DNA of 64,000 nt from Streptomyces sp. NBC_00249 (GCF_026342355.1 NZ_JAPEMV010000003.1:124001-188000), one strand, 5' to 3'; shown: positions 9,443-17,896, counted from the stretch's first letter. The notes: generated by a model from the letters alone, not told the origin. Numbers and translations: made by a program.

Positions 9443-9889
9443 TCATGTGCCCACCCGCTTCCCGCCGGCGAGCGGTGGCCGCAGGCGCCGGGCGAGGTCC
9501 AGCAGGAGCCGCACGGGCCGGGAGGTGGTGGCCGCCTCCCAGGTGCCTCCGGCGCGCGCCCACCGGTCCAGGACGTGGACCAGGGCGGAGTCGCAGAAGG
9601 TGACGAGGGCCGCGTCGAGGACGAGATGGCGGGCGCCGCGGGCGGCCGCCGCGTCGAGGAGGCCGTACAGGGGGGCGCACGTCCAGTGGTCGAACTCCCC
9701 GTCGAGGCCGACGGTGAGGACACCGCCCCGGAGCACGGACCGTACGCGGGGGAGCGGGTCGGGCGGGTCGGACGGGTCGGTCGGATCGAGGAGGCCGAGG
9801 GCGCCGGTCCGGGGAGCGGCCGGGGGGTGGGTGACGTGGTCGGGCGTGGACGGTGCCGGGGCGTTTATCGCGTCTATGGGGGTGTTCAC
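9443..9889 (-). CDS. STAS-domain protein (anti-sigma factor antagonist-like)
   Basis: This is a 148-residue protein. Residues 1-50 are Pro-rich with a run of D-P repeats. From about residue 55 the pattern VLTVGLDGEFDHWT, then LVLDAALVTFCDSALVHVL, is a STAS fold of the SpoIIAA/RsbV group. The Ser in FCDSAL occupies the position usually phosphorylated by an anti-sigma kinase. The start is GTG at 9889. No kinase or sigma factor lies next to it, so its partner must be encoded elsewhere; in Streptomyces such orphan antagonists are common. It is convergent with the ABC ATPase gene and separated by about 190 bases from the GntR gene upstream. Function as a partner-switch antagonist is inferred from the fold only. 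Confidence 0.8.
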   Translation of the reverse strand: MNTPIDAINAPAPSTPDHVTHPPAAPRTGALGLLDPTDPSDPPDPLPRVRSVLRGGVLTVGLDGEFDHWTCAPLYGLLDAAAARGARHLVLDAALVTFCDSALVHVLDRWARAGGTWEAATTSRPVRLLLDLARRLRPPLAGGKRVGT

Positions 9890-10081
9890 GCCCCGGACAA
9901 CGGGCCGGGCCCCGGGCGGGCACCGGCCGTGGAGCCCGCTTCACCCGCCCGGGGCGCCCCCACTGACCCGTTCCGGCGGTCTTCCTCACCCGCCCGGGTC
10001 CCAGCACGCTTCGGGGCGCATCCGTCCGGCGGTCCCGGTACCCCGGCCGGCCGGCGGACACCGATCACCGGTCCGGCCGGG

Positions 10082-10831
10082 TCAGAGCTCGGCCCCCGGA
10101 TGCCGCTCCAGCGGGGTGGCTACCGCCGAGTTGCTCACACTGAAGGTGACGCTGCCCGCCCGGTAACGGTCGTCGGACCACTCGATCGGGCGCCCGGTCC
10201 GGGTGGCGGAAACATGCCTCTGGCGCAGCAGCGGGCTCCCGCGCCGGATCTCGAGCAGCCGCGCGTCCTCGCTCCCGGCGGGCAGCGCGTCGATGAGGTG
10301 CTCCCCGTACTGGGCCGCGATCCCGGAGTCCGCGGCCAGGCTGTCCATCACCGAGCGGCAGTCCTGGGGCAGCGCTTCCACGGCCGCCGCGACCCAGTCG
10401 GCGTACGCCGTGCGCTCCACCATCGTGGGCTCCCCGTCGAGGATCCGCAGCCGCACGACGGCCAGGACCTCCGTACCCGCGGGCAGGGCGAGCCGCTCCG
10501 CCTCCTCGGCCGTCGCGGGCCGCCTGGTCCGGCTCAGGAAGCGGCTCACGACCTCGTGCCCGACCCCCTCGGCCCATTGCGCGAAGCTGTTCAACTCCCC
10601 GAAGCTGTGGCGGCGTTCGTGCCGCAGGACGATCCTGCGGGCGCCCTGGCTGGAGCCGACGAGACCCTCCGCGGCGAGTGTGGCCACCGCCTGGCGGACC
10701 GTGCCGCGCGAGACGGACCAGCGGGCCGCCAGGTCGCTCTCGGAGGGCAGCCGGCCGCCCACCGGGTACTCGCCCGACAGGATCGCCGTCCGCAGCGCCT
10801 CCGCGATCTCCAGATACCGGACCGTCCCCAT
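10082..10831 (-). CDS. GntR-family regulator, HutC subfamily (UTRA domain)
   Basis: This 249-residue regulator has an N-terminal winged helix (YLEIAEALRTAILSGEYP, LPSESDLA, SVSRGTVRQAVATL). A UTRA effector domain follows with the usual EVLAVVRLRILDGEPTMVER and RPIEWSDDRYRAG signatures. I place the start at ATG 10831, preceded by GAGGGGGAAC. An in-frame GTG at 10936 would add 35 residues with no domain and no ribosome site. It is divergent from the importer operon, and the gap holds a palindrome with a TTGT-N4-ACAA core. It is clearly related to the second GntR gene at 16417. It probably represses the importer until a phosphonate or amine ligand binds; the ligand is inferred from neighbouring enzymes. 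Confidence 0.88.
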   Translation of the reverse strand: MGTVRYLEIAEALRTAILSGEYPVGGRLPSESDLAARWSVSRGTVRQAVATLAAEGLVGSSQGARRIVLRHERRHSFGELNSFAQWAEGVGHEVVSRFLSRTRRPATAEEAERLALPAGTEVLAVVRLRILDGEPTMVERTAYADWVAAAVEALPQDCRSVMDSLAADSGIAAQYGEHLIDALPAGSEDARLLEIRRGSPLLRQRHVSATRTGRPIEWSDDRYRAGSVTFSVSNSAVATPLERHPGAEL

Positions 10832-10903
10832 GCCGTTCCCCCTCGCCGCGATGTGCGCGCCCGCCGCGTGCGCGTGACGGGCGCCGGCCCCGAGGCCGTG
10901 ATC

Positions 10904-10915
10904 ATCATCGATGAT
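10904..10915. promoter_or_regulatory. 12-bp perfect palindrome with flanking direct repeats
   Basis: ATCATCGATGAT is a perfect palindrome. It lies inside two direct copies of TGATCATC (10899-10906 and 10912-10919), just upstream of the GntR start. It could be an autoregulatory site. Its sequence is unlike the TTGT-N4-ACAA operators. Confidence 0.35.
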
Positions 10916-11033
10916 CATCGGGGCCGGTCCTGTCACGACTCCTTTCGGTCATTCTCTGCTCTTCCGCCAGCCGTGCTCCGGGGTCCAGACGCCGTTCATC
11001 CTCCGTACAGCGGACCCGGGCGAACTGGAGCCA

Positions 11034-11049
11034 ACTTGTTCAGACAAGT
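11034..11049. promoter_or_regulatory. Probable HutC/GntR operator upstream of the importer operon
   Basis: ACTTGTTCAGACAAGT is an inverted repeat with 6-bp arms, 55 bp before the binding-protein start codon. Its layout resembles known HutC-subfamily sites such as DasR boxes (ACTGGTCTAGACCAGT). A second partial repeat, CTTGTTC (11035-11041) with GAACAAG (11055-11061), overlaps it. The TTGT-N4-ACAA core recurs upstream of the oxygenase operon at 19076. Confidence 0.6.
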
Positions 11050-11103
11050 GAGTCGAACAAGCAAACCCCCACGAGTGACCCCCCTTCGTCTCCGGGAGAG
11101 ACC

Positions 11104-12276
11104 GTGCTCAGTTCCTCCGCCCGTCGCGGTGCGGCCGTACTGCTCAGCGCCGCCGTCCTGACCACGCTCAGCGCGTGCGGGGCAGCGCCCGACCCGAAGC
11201 CGGCCGGCACCGCCGGCGGCGACGCCAAGGGCAAGGCCCAGCCGGGCACCGCGACCTCGGTCGCCGACCTCGGCGGCATGGAGGCCCTCGTGGCCGCCGC
11301 CGAGAAGGAGGGCGCGCTCAACGTGATCGCCCTGCCCCCGGACTGGGCGAACTACGGCGAGATGGTCAAGGCCTTCCAGGCGAAGTACCCGAAGGTCAAG
11401 ATCGCCGCGGAGAACCCGGACGCCTCCAGCTCCGACGAGATCGCCGCCGTCAAGTCCCGCAAGGGCCAAAAGCGCGCCCCCGACGTCCTGGACCTCGGCA
11501 TAGCCTTCGCCCGCAGCGGCGCCGCCGAGGACCTCTTCGCCCCCTACAAGGTCACCGCCTGGGACAAGATCCCCGCCTCCCAGAAGGACGTCGACGGCCG
11601 CTGGTACAACGACTACGGCGGCTACGTCTCCATCGGCTGCGACGCCGCCCGCATCCCCACCTGCCCGCAGACCTTCGCGGACCTGATGAAGCCCGAGTAC
11701 AAGGGCAAGGTCGCGCTCAACGGCAACCCGACCAAGTCCGGCTCCGCCTTCGGCGGCGTCTACGCGGCCGCCCTCGCCAACAAGGGCTCCTTCGCCGACA
11801 TCCAGCCCGGCATCGACTTCTTCGGCCAGCTGAAGAAGAGCGGCAACTTCATCCCCGTCGAGTCCACCCCGGCCACCGTCGAGAAGGGCGAGACCCCCAT
11901 CTCGATCGACTGGGACTACCTGAACGCCGGCTACGCCGAGCAGTTCAAGGGCAAGGGCGTCGACTGGAAGGTCTCCGTCCCCTCCGACGGCGTCTACGCC
12001 CAGTACTACTCCCAGGCCATCAACAAGGACGCCCCCAACCCGGCGGCCGCCCGCCTGTGGATGGAGTTCCTCTACAGCCCCGAGGGCCAGAACATCTGGC
12101 TCAAGGGCCACGCCCGCCCCGTGCTGCTCCCCGGCATGACCGCCGACGGTACCGCCGACAAGGACGCCGTCACCAAGCTCCCGCAGGTCCAGGGCACCCC
12201 GTCGTTCCCGGCCTCCGCCGAGCTCGACAAGGCCAAGGCCACCCTCGCCGAGAAGTGGGACAAGGCCCTCAGCTGA
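11104..12276 (+). CDS. ABC importer solute-binding lipoprotein, phosphonate/polyamine-like (family 1)
   Basis: This is a 390-residue lipoprotein. The signal peptide ends in a lipobox with TLSAC, Cys at about residue 24, followed by a short linker. The mature part starts with LVAAAEKEGALNVIALPPDWANYGEM and has the two-lobed family 1 binding-protein pattern, close to proteins annotated for 2-aminoethylphosphonate or iron/polyamine uptake. GTG at 11104 follows CGGGAGAGACC. Its stop overlaps the next permease start (TGATG). It should capture the substrate outside the membrane and deliver it to the two permeases. Substrate assignment to an organophosphonate rests on the TmpA/TmpB-like enzymes and GntR genes nearby, not on the binding site itself. 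Confidence 0.87.
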   Translation: MLSSSARRGAAVLLSAAVLTTLSACGAAPDPKPAGTAGGDAKGKAQPGTATSVADLGGMEALVAAAEKEGALNVIALPPDWANYGEMVKAFQAKYPKVKIAAENPDASSSDEIAAVKSRKGQKRAPDVLDLGIAFARSGAAEDLFAPYKVTAWDKIPASQKDVDGRWYNDYGGYVSIGCDAARIPTCPQTFADLMKPEYKGKVALNGNPTKSGSAFGGVYAAALANKGSFADIQPGIDFFGQLKKSGNFIPVESTPATVEKGETPISIDWDYLNAGYAEQFKGKGVDWKVSVPSDGVYAQYYSQAINKDAPNPAAARLWMEFLYSPEGQNIWLKGHARPVLLPGMTADGTADKDAVTKLPQVQGTPSFPASAELDKAKATLAEKWDKALS

Positions 12277-13181
12277 TGTCCGCACCCACCACCTCCCACA
12301 CGAGTGGGACCGCCGGCGGCACCACCCCCCGCCGCCGGCGGCGCGGCCCGCGCACCTGGCTCGCCGCCCTCCCGCTCCTCGCCTTCACCGGGCTCTGCTT
12401 CGGCCTCCCCCTCGGCGCCATCGCCTTCGGCGCGGTCACCCGCACCGACCGGGCCACCGGCGCCACCAGCCTGACCGGCGAGCACCTCGCGCGCTCCCTC
12501 CAGGGCCCCTACCTCGGCTCGCTCGTCGGCAGCGTCCAGCTCTCCGCCCTGACCGCGCTCCTTGGCGGACTGCTCGGCGTCCTGATCGCGCAGGCCCTGG
12601 TCACCTCCCGCTCGACCGCCCTGCGGTCCGCGGCCCTGACCGCCTCCGGCGTGCTCGCCAACTTCGGCGGCGTACCGCTCGCCTTCGCGTTCATCGCCAC
12701 CGCCGGGATCTCCGGAGTCGTCACCCAGCTCGGCAACCTCACCGAGCTGGGCTGGAACCTGTACTCCTTCACCGGCCTCACCGTGGTCTACCTGTACTTC
12801 CTGATCCCCCTCATGGTGCTGGTGATCTTCCCCGCCCTGGACGGACTGCGCCCGCAGTGGCGCGAGGCCGCCCAGAACAACGGGGCCACCGGACGGCAGT
12901 TCTGGCGCCACGTCGGCCTGCCGGTCCTCGCCCCCTCCCTGCTCGGCGGGTTCGTCCTGCTCTTCGGCACCGCCTTCGCCGCGCACGCCACGGCGGCGGC
13001 CCTCGTCGGCGGCTCCGTGCCGCTGGTCACGCTGAAGATCGCGGACGCCCTCTCCGGCAACGTCCTCACCGGCCAGGAGAACGTGGCGCTCGCCCTCGGC
13101 CTCGACATGATCCTGATCGCCGGCCTGGTCATGGCGGTCTACCTGCCCCTCCAGCGACGGAGCGCCCGATGGCTGCGATGA
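12276..13181 (+). CDS. ABC importer permease (PhnU/PotB-like)
   Basis: This is a 301-residue permease. A basic N-terminal tail is followed by about six hydrophobic segments, starting with TWLAALPLLAFTGLCFGLPL and ending with ALGLDMILIAGLVMAVYLPL. The EAA-like cytoplasmic loop is seen around LRPQWREAAQNNGATGRQFW. It starts with ATG at 12276, sharing one base with the binding-protein stop. It overlaps the second permease by 13 bases. The pair has the separate-permease arrangement of PhnU/PhnV, the 2-aminoethylphosphonate importer of Salmonella. The predicted substrate (an aminophosphonate or its trimethyl form) is inferred from context. Confidence 0.85.
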   Translation: MSAPTTSHTSGTAGGTTPRRRRRGPRTWLAALPLLAFTGLCFGLPLGAIAFGAVTRTDRATGATSLTGEHLARSLQGPYLGSLVGSVQLSALTALLGGLLGVLIAQALVTSRSTALRSAALTASGVLANFGGVPLAFAFIATAGISGVVTQLGNLTELGWNLYSFTGLTVVYLYFLIPLMVLVIFPALDGLRPQWREAAQNNGATGRQFWRHVGLPVLAPSLLGGFVLLFGTAFAAHATAAALVGGSVPLVTLKIADALSGNVLTGQENVALALGLDMILIAGLVMAVYLPLQRRSARWLR

Positions 13182-14086
13182 CCCCGACCGTTCCGCAGGC
13201 GGACACCGCCGCACAGGCCCCGTCGGCCGGGGCGCGCGCACGCCGCTCGCGCCCCCGCCCCCGGGTGTGGCGCGGAGCCGTGCTCGCGCTCGCGGGCGCG
13301 TACTTCCTCGTACCGCTCGTCGCGTCCTTCGTGTTCACCGTGCACGTGCCCGGGCAGGGCGTCACCTTCGAGGCGTACACCGAACTGCTCGGTGCCGAAG
13401 GGTTCACCCGGAGCCTGCTGCTCTCCCTGGGCCTGGCCGCCGCCACCATCGTGCTGTCCCTGACGCTCGCCGTGCCCGCGCTGATCGCCGTACGCATCGG
13501 CTCGCCCCGGCTGCGGCCGGTCGTCGAGGTGATGTGCATGCTGCCGCTGGTCGTGCCGCCCATCGCCCTCGTCACCGGGATCACCACCGTGCTGCGCTGG
13601 GGACCCGAACACCTCTCGCGGACCCCGCTCTACCAGACCTTCCTGGCCGTGCAGAACGAGGACTTCCCCGTCGTCCTCGTCCTCGCGTACACGGTGCTGG
13701 CCCTGCCGTTCGTCTACCGCTCCCTCGACGCCGGCCTGCGCGCCGTCGACGTACCCACCCTGGTCGAGGCCGCCCGCAGCTGCGGCGCGAGCTGGCCCCA
13801 CGTCGTCCTGCGCGTCCTGCTGCCCAACCTGCGGGCCTCGCTCGCCGGAGCGGCCTTCCTCACCCTGGCGCTGGTCCTCGGCGAGTTCACCATCGCCTCG
13901 CTGCTCGGCTTCCAGCCCTTCGCGGTGTGGATCGTCTCCATCTCCGGAGCCCAGGCCCGCATGTCGGTGGCCGTCTCCATCCTCAGCCTCCTCATCACCT
14001 GGCTGCTGCTGCTCGTCCTCTCGCGGGCCGGGACCGCCCCCTCCACCGTGTCCCCGGCCCCCGCCACCTCCCGCAAGGAGTCCTGA
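13169..14086 (+). CDS. ABC importer permease (PhnV/PotC-like)
   Basis: This is a 305-residue permease with six predicted membrane segments after a basic Pro/Arg-rich N-terminus. The EAA loop is VPTLVEAARSCGASWPHVVLRV, shorter than usual but with the conserved E-A-A and G. I chose ATG at 13169 because GGAG lies six bases upstream. An ATG at 13178 would give the common ATGA overlap but poor ribosome-site spacing. It works with the preceding permease and the following ATPase as the inner-membrane channel of the importer. A Ser/Thr/Ala-rich tail of about 20 residues follows the last helix. Confidence 0.85.
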   Translation: MAAMTPTVPQADTAAQAPSAGARARRSRPRPRVWRGAVLALAGAYFLVPLVASFVFTVHVPGQGVTFEAYTELLGAEGFTRSLLLSLGLAAATIVLSLTLAVPALIAVRIGSPRLRPVVEVMCMLPLVVPPIALVTGITTVLRWGPEHLSRTPLYQTFLAVQNEDFPVVLVLAYTVLALPFVYRSLDAGLRAVDVPTLVEAARSCGASWPHVVLRVLLPNLRASLAGAAFLTLALVLGEFTIASLLGFQPFAVWIVSISGAQARMSVAVSILSLLITWLLLLVLSRAGTAPSTVSPAPATSRKES

Positions 14087-14091
14087 CCCAC

Positions 14092-15195
14092 ATGTCCACG
14101 ACCCTCCCCGCGGCCAGGAAGCCCTCGGACGCCGAGTCCCGCGAGGGCGCGCGCGTCGAATTCCGCGCCCTGCGCCGGGCGTTCGGCTCCACCGTGGCCC
14201 TCGACGGCCTCGACCTGACCGTGGAGCCCGGCGAACTCCTGGCCCTGCTCGGCCCCTCCGGCTGCGGCAAGACCACCGCCCTGCGCGTGGTCGCCGGCTT
14301 CGAGACGCCCGACTCCGGCGAGGTCCTCGTCGACGGCCAGGACATCACCCGGGTCCCGGCCAACCGCCGCGACGCCGGGATGGTCTTCCAGTCGTACAGC
14401 CTCTTCCCGAACCTCAGCGCCCGCGACAACGTCGCCTTCGGCCTGCGCGTGCGCAAGGTCCCCGCGGCTCAGCGCCGGGAACGCGCCGCCGAACTCCTCG
14501 ACCTGGTCGGCCTGCCCGACCACGGCGACCGCTACCCGCACCAGATGTCCGGCGGCCAGCAGCAGCGCGTCGCGCTCGCCCGCGCCCTGGCGCTGCGCCC
14601 GCGCGTGCTGCTCCTCGACGAACCGCTCTCCGCGCTGGACGCCAAGGTACGGGCCAACCTGCGCGAGGAGATCCGCCGGCTCCAGCTCGACCTCGGCATC
14701 ACCACCGTCTTCGTCACCCACGACCAGGAGGAGGCCCTCTCGATGGCCGACCGGGTCGCGGTGCTGAGCGCCGGGAAGCTGGAGCAGTGCGCGGCCCCCG
14801 CCGAACTGTACGAACGACCCGCGACCCCCTTCGTCGCCGAGTTCGTCGGCACCATGAACCGGCTCCCCGGCCGGCTCACCGGCTCCGGGCTCGTCGAGGT
14901 CGCCGGCGCCCGGCTGCCCGTCGACGGACCCGTCCCCGCCACCTCGGACGTCGAGGTCCTGGTCCGCCCCGAGAACCTCACCGTCACCGCCGACACCGAG
15001 GGGACCGCCACCGTCGTGTCCGCCTCCTTCTTCGGCTCCGTCACCCGCCTCCACCTCGACCTGCCCGGCGGCACCCGCGTCAAGGCCGACGTGGCCTCCC
15101 GGGACGCGGGCGACCTGGCGCCGGGCGCACGGGCCGCCGTAGGACTGGCCGAGCGGCCCGTGCTCGTCGTCGCACGGGCGGAGGGCGCCGCGTGA
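14092..15195 (+). CDS. ABC importer ATPase (PhnT/PotA-like, with TOBE domain)
   Basis: This 367-residue ATPase has Walker A GPSGCGKTT, Q-loop VFQSYSLFPN, signature MSGGQQQR, Walker B VLLLDEPLSALD and switch VFVTHDQEEA. A C-terminal TOBE-like beta domain spans residues 250-360. This architecture is normal for PotA/PhnT/MalK-type importers. The start ATG 14092 lies five bases after the permease stop, and AAGGAG is inside the end of that gene. It ends by overlapping the HAD phosphatase start (GTGA). Five genes, from binding protein to phosphatase, thus form one operon under the 11034 operator. Confidence 0.9.
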   Translation: MSTTLPAARKPSDAESREGARVEFRALRRAFGSTVALDGLDLTVEPGELLALLGPSGCGKTTALRVVAGFETPDSGEVLVDGQDITRVPANRRDAGMVFQSYSLFPNLSARDNVAFGLRVRKVPAAQRRERAAELLDLVGLPDHGDRYPHQMSGGQQQRVALARALALRPRVLLLDEPLSALDAKVRANLREEIRRLQLDLGITTVFVTHDQEEALSMADRVAVLSAGKLEQCAAPAELYERPATPFVAEFVGTMNRLPGRLTGSGLVEVAGARLPVDGPVPATSDVEVLVRPENLTVTADTEGTATVVSASFFGSVTRLHLDLPGGTRVKADVASRDAGDLAPGARAAVGLAERPVLVVARAEGAA

Positions 15196-15845
15196 GCGGA
15201 CTGGGCGCCGTGCTCTTCGACATGGACGGCACCCTCGTCGACACCGAGGTGCTGTGGTGGGAGACCACCGAGGAGATCGCCGCAGGACTCGGCCACCGCC
15301 TCGGCCGGGCAGACGCCCCCGAGGTCGTCGGCCGCGCGGTCGCGGACACGGCCGGACACCTCGTACGGGTCTCCGGGCGCGGGGAGCCCGCGGCGGTCGC
15401 CGCCGGGCTCACCGAGGGCTTCTTCCAGCGGGTCGCCGCCGGGGCTCCGATGCGCCCCGGCGCCCAGGCCCTGCTGACCGCGCTGGAGGCACAGGGCCTG
15501 CCCTTCGCCCTGGTCAGCGCCTCGCCCAGGGTGGTGGTGGACTCGGTGGTCGGCGGCTCGCTCGCCCACGTCCCCTTCGCCTTCACCCTCTCCGCGGACG
15601 ACACCGTACGGACCAAGCCGCATCCCGACCCGTACCGCGAGGCCGCCGCACGCCTGGGCCTCGGCCCGCAGGAGTGCGTCGCCGTCGAGGACTCCCCGGA
15701 CGGCGCGGCCTCCGCCGAGGCGGCCGGCTGCCCCGTGCTGGTGGTGCCCTCGCTGCTGGAGGTGCCGCCCTCGGACGCCAGGACCTTCGCCGGCTCCCTG
15801 GAGGAGGTCACCCCGGACGTGCTGCGCGGCTGCCTGGTGCTCTGA
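15192..15845 (+). CDS. HAD-superfamily phosphatase/phosphonatase-like hydrolase (subfamily IA)
   Basis: This 217-residue hydrolase has the HAD motifs: FDMDGTLVDTE (nucleophile and acid Asp) at residues 9-19, a Ser motif in ALVSASPR, Lys in TKPHPDPY and EDSPDGAASAEAAG as the metal-binding end. Length and cap type match the beta-phosphoglucomutase/phosphonatase group. The cap does not show an obvious Schiff-base Lys as in phosphonoacetaldehyde hydrolase (PhnX), so I call it a general HAD phosphatase. GTG at 15192 overlaps the ATPase stop. Being last in the importer operon, it may remove phosphate from an intermediate or imported phosphate ester. It is almost tail-to-tail with the next gene (7 bp gap). 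Confidence 0.85.
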   Translation: MSGLGAVLFDMDGTLVDTEVLWWETTEEIAAGLGHRLGRADAPEVVGRAVADTAGHLVRVSGRGEPAAVAAGLTEGFFQRVAAGAPMRPGAQALLTALEAQGLPFALVSASPRVVVDSVVGGSLAHVPFAFTLSADDTVRTKPHPDPYREAAARLGLGPQECVAVEDSPDGAASAEAAGCPVLVVPSLLEVPPSDARTFAGSLEEVTPDVLRGCLVL

Positions 15846-15852
15846 CCGGGGG

Positions 15853-16332
15853 TCAGGCGGACAGGACGAGCAGCTCCAGGATCCCCTCCGCGTAGGCACC
15901 GGACACCGAACCCGGCCCGGCCTCCAGCACGGTGACCAGCAGCGGCAGGCCCGCCCGGACATGGGCGGCGCACTGCCCGTACAGGCCGGCTTCGTACGGG
16001 GTGCCGTCGTCCTCCGCGCTCAGCAGGGACAGCAGCGTCCACAGCAGCGCCTCGCGGGTCGCCTGCCGGGGCGGGCCGGCCGCCCACACCGCCATCAGCA
16101 CCCCGCAGGCCGCGGCGGCCGGGGGCCACAGCCGGGCCCCGGTGAAGACGTGGCCCTGGAGCGCGTGGAACGCCGCCGGGTGCCCCTCGGCCGCGTCCCA
16201 CAGCATGTCGGCGAGATGCGCCGCCGGGCGGCCGCAGCCGCACACGACGGAAGCCCAGTCGTGCCGTGCGATCTCGGCCCGCACGGTGTCCGGCACCAGG
16301 GGGCTGCTGCGCGGCGTGTCCGTCCCTCTCAT
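15853..16332 (-). CDS. Hypothetical protein, 159 aa
   Basis: I do not recognise this family. The protein starts at ATG 16332 and has no signal peptide. A Cys pair lies in VVCGCGRPAAH, followed by mostly helical, Ala-rich sequence (WPPAAAACGVLMAVWAAG, EALLWTLLSLLSAEDDGTPYEAG). Third-position GC is high and the amino acid pattern is that of a real soluble protein. It is divergent from the second GntR gene (84-bp gap) and convergent with the HAD phosphatase. Its conserved placement would have to be tested before linking it to phosphonate use. Confidence 0.65.
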   Translation of the reverse strand: MRGTDTPRSSPLVPDTVRAEIARHDWASVVCGCGRPAAHLADMLWDAAEGHPAAFHALQGHVFTGARLWPPAAAACGVLMAVWAAGPPRQATREALLWTLLSLLSAEDDGTPYEAGLYGQCAAHVRAGLPLLVTVLEAGPGSVSGAYAEGILELLVLSA

Positions 16333-16416
16333 GAGGCCCAAGTATGGGTGGCGGCAGGGGTTCGGTCGAGCAGGCTGTCCGGCACCGGGCCGCACGCCCA
16401 TGGCAGGGTGGAACCC

Positions 16417-17229
16417 GTGAACCAGGCACCGCAGGCACCGCAGTCCGAGAAGCCCGAGACGCCCGATACGCCGGGCCGGCGGGCGTCCGGCAGGACCCCG
16501 CTCTACCTGACCCTCGCCGCGGACCTGCGCGGGGCCATCACCGCGGGGGAGTACGGCTCCGGCGCCCGGCTCCCGGCCGAGGACGAACTCGCCCGCCGCT
16601 ACGGCGTGTCCCGGGGCACCGTCCGCCAGGCGCTCGCCGCCCTGCGCACCGACGGGCTGATCACCTCCCGGCGCGGCACCCGCCGCGTGGTCCTCGCCGG
16701 GCCGGGGGAGGGCGGGGCCGTCACCGAGCTGCGCAGCTTCACCCGCTGGGCGCGCTCCCTGGGGCAGCGGCCCGGCGGGCGCACCGTCTCCGTGGAGGAG
16801 GGCGCGGCCGACGCCGAGGAGGCGGAACAGCTGCGCCTGGAGTCCGGGGCGGCCGTCCACCGGGTGCTGCGGCTGCGGACCCTGGCCGGCGAGCCGGTGA
16901 TGGTCGAACGGACCACGTACCCGCGGGAGGTCGGCGCCCTGGTGGCGGCGATGCCGCCGGACACCCTCTCCTACTCCGAGCAGCTCGCCCGGCACGGGGT
17001 CCTGTTCACCGACGCCCACCACACCATCGACATCGCCTTCGCGGACGCCGAGGACGCGGCCCTGCTCGGCTGCCGGGCCGGGGAGGCGCTGCTGCGCGAA
17101 CGGCGGCGCTCCACCGACCCGGCGGGGACCCCGGTGGAGTGGTCGCAGGACCGGTACCTGCCGGGGACGGTGGCCTTCACCGCGCACTCCACGGGGGCGT
17201 TCGCCCTCGGCCGCCGGCTCGGGCCCTGA
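16417..17229 (+). CDS. GntR-family regulator, HutC subfamily (second copy)
   Basis: This 270-residue regulator opens with about 30 unstructured residues, then the winged helix TPLYLTLAADLRGAITAGEY, LPAEDELARRYGVSRGTVRQAL and a UTRA effector domain with LAGEPVMVERTTYP and TPVEWSQDRYLPG. It is a paralogue of the regulator at 10082-10831; both share the helix-turn-helix and UTRA signature positions. The start is GTG 16417 with GGTGG upstream. It ends close to the end of the TmpB-like gene, transcribed toward it. Likely target: the TTGT-N4-ACAA palindrome at 19076 before the oxygenase operon, or the similar one at 11034. Which regulator binds which site is not decidable from sequence. Confidence 0.88.
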   Translation: MNQAPQAPQSEKPETPDTPGRRASGRTPLYLTLAADLRGAITAGEYGSGARLPAEDELARRYGVSRGTVRQALAALRTDGLITSRRGTRRVVLAGPGEGGAVTELRSFTRWARSLGQRPGGRTVSVEEGAADAEEAEQLRLESGAAVHRVLRLRTLAGEPVMVERTTYPREVGALVAAMPPDTLSYSEQLARHGVLFTDAHHTIDIAFADAEDAALLGCRAGEALLRERRRSTDPAGTPVEWSQDRYLPGTVAFTAHSTGAFALGRRLGP

Positions 17230-17255
17230 GCGCGGGGCCCGGGCGCGGGGCCCGG
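17230..17255. repeat. 13-bp tandem direct repeat (2 copies)
   Basis: GCGCGGGGCCCGG occurs twice without a gap, directly after the GntR stop codon, in the 67-bp gap between converging genes. Each copy contains GGGGCCC, so the RNA could fold. It may act as a terminator or be a simple duplication. Confidence 0.5.
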
Positions 17256-17296
17256 GCGCCGGGCACCCACGAAGCCCCGGCCCTGGGCGCCGGACC

Positions 17297-17896
17297 CTAC
17301 GAGGGCCCGGCCGCGGCGGCGCCCCCCGGTCGCGGCTCCGCGCGCAGCAGCCCCGCCAGCAGCGGCCGGAAGTGCCCGAAGTCCGGGGTGTCCGCCTCCG
17401 GGTCCTTGGCCCGCTCGTCCCACCGCCGGACGGCGACCGCGTCGGCCGCCCCCGCCAGCGCCTCGAAGGCCCGCACCTGCTCCGGCGTCATCGGCCCGCC
17501 CTGGACGCGCAGGGTGTGTACCGAGGCCTCCGACAGCAGGTCGAAGTAGCCCGGTTCGGCCGCGCACAGGTACCGCTTGGCGGCGACGTGCAGCCGTACG
17601 GGCTCCGTCACCTCCGGTCCGAACCAGCGGGCCAGCCAGTCGGCCCCGGTGTGGCTGTGCCGGTTGTCGACCCCGCCCTCCATGAGGTCGCGGCCGGTCA
17701 CCGTCCCGTGGAAGTGCCCGATGTCGTGCAGCAGGGCGGCGGCCACCAGGTGCGCGGGGGCCCCGGCCGCCTCGGCGAGGGCGCCCGCCTGGAGCATGTG
17801 CCCGGCCTGGGTGACGGCCTCGCCGAGGTACTCGGCGCTGCCCTCGCCCTCGAACAGGGCGGCGAGCAGGTCGAGGGGGTGCGCTGCGGCGCTCAC
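17297..17896 (-). CDS. PhnZ/TmpB-like HD-domain mixed-valence di-iron oxygenase
   Basis: This 199-residue HD protein carries residues that line up almost number for number with PhnZ: Tyr23 and Glu26 (EYLGEAVTQ), His33 (AGHML), His57-Asp58 (LLHDIGH), His80 (NRHSH), His103 (RLHVAAKRY) with Lys107, and Asp160 (RRWDE). PhnZ, TmpB and myo-inositol oxygenase use such a site to cleave C-P or C-C bonds with O2 at a mixed-valent di-iron centre. The start GTG 17896 overlaps the stop of the Fe/2-oxoglutarate hydroxylase gene (GTGA), so the two enzymes are coupled. Expected reaction: oxidative cleavage of a 1-hydroxyalkylphosphonate to a carboxylate plus phosphate. With a trimethylamino substrate the product would be glycine betaine. 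Confidence 0.85.
   Translation of the reverse strand: MSAAAHPLDLLAALFEGEGSAEYLGEAVTQAGHMLQAGALAEAAGAPAHLVAAALLHDIGHFHGTVTGRDLMEGGVDNRHSHTGADWLARWFGPEVTEPVRLHVAAKRYLCAAEPGYFDLLSEASVHTLRVQGGPMTPEQVRAFEALAGAADAVAVRRWDERAKDPEADTPDFGHFRPLLAGLLRAEPRPGGAAAAGPS

Noticed and set aside
10832..10936. Longer start for the first GntR protein (35 extra residues)
   Set aside because: The extra residues are low-complexity with no ribosome site, whereas ATG 10831 follows a strong one.
15192..15845. Assignment of the HAD protein as phosphonoacetaldehyde hydrolase (PhnX)
   Set aside because: The cap domain does not show the Schiff-base Lys in its expected setting; only a general HAD phosphatase is supported.
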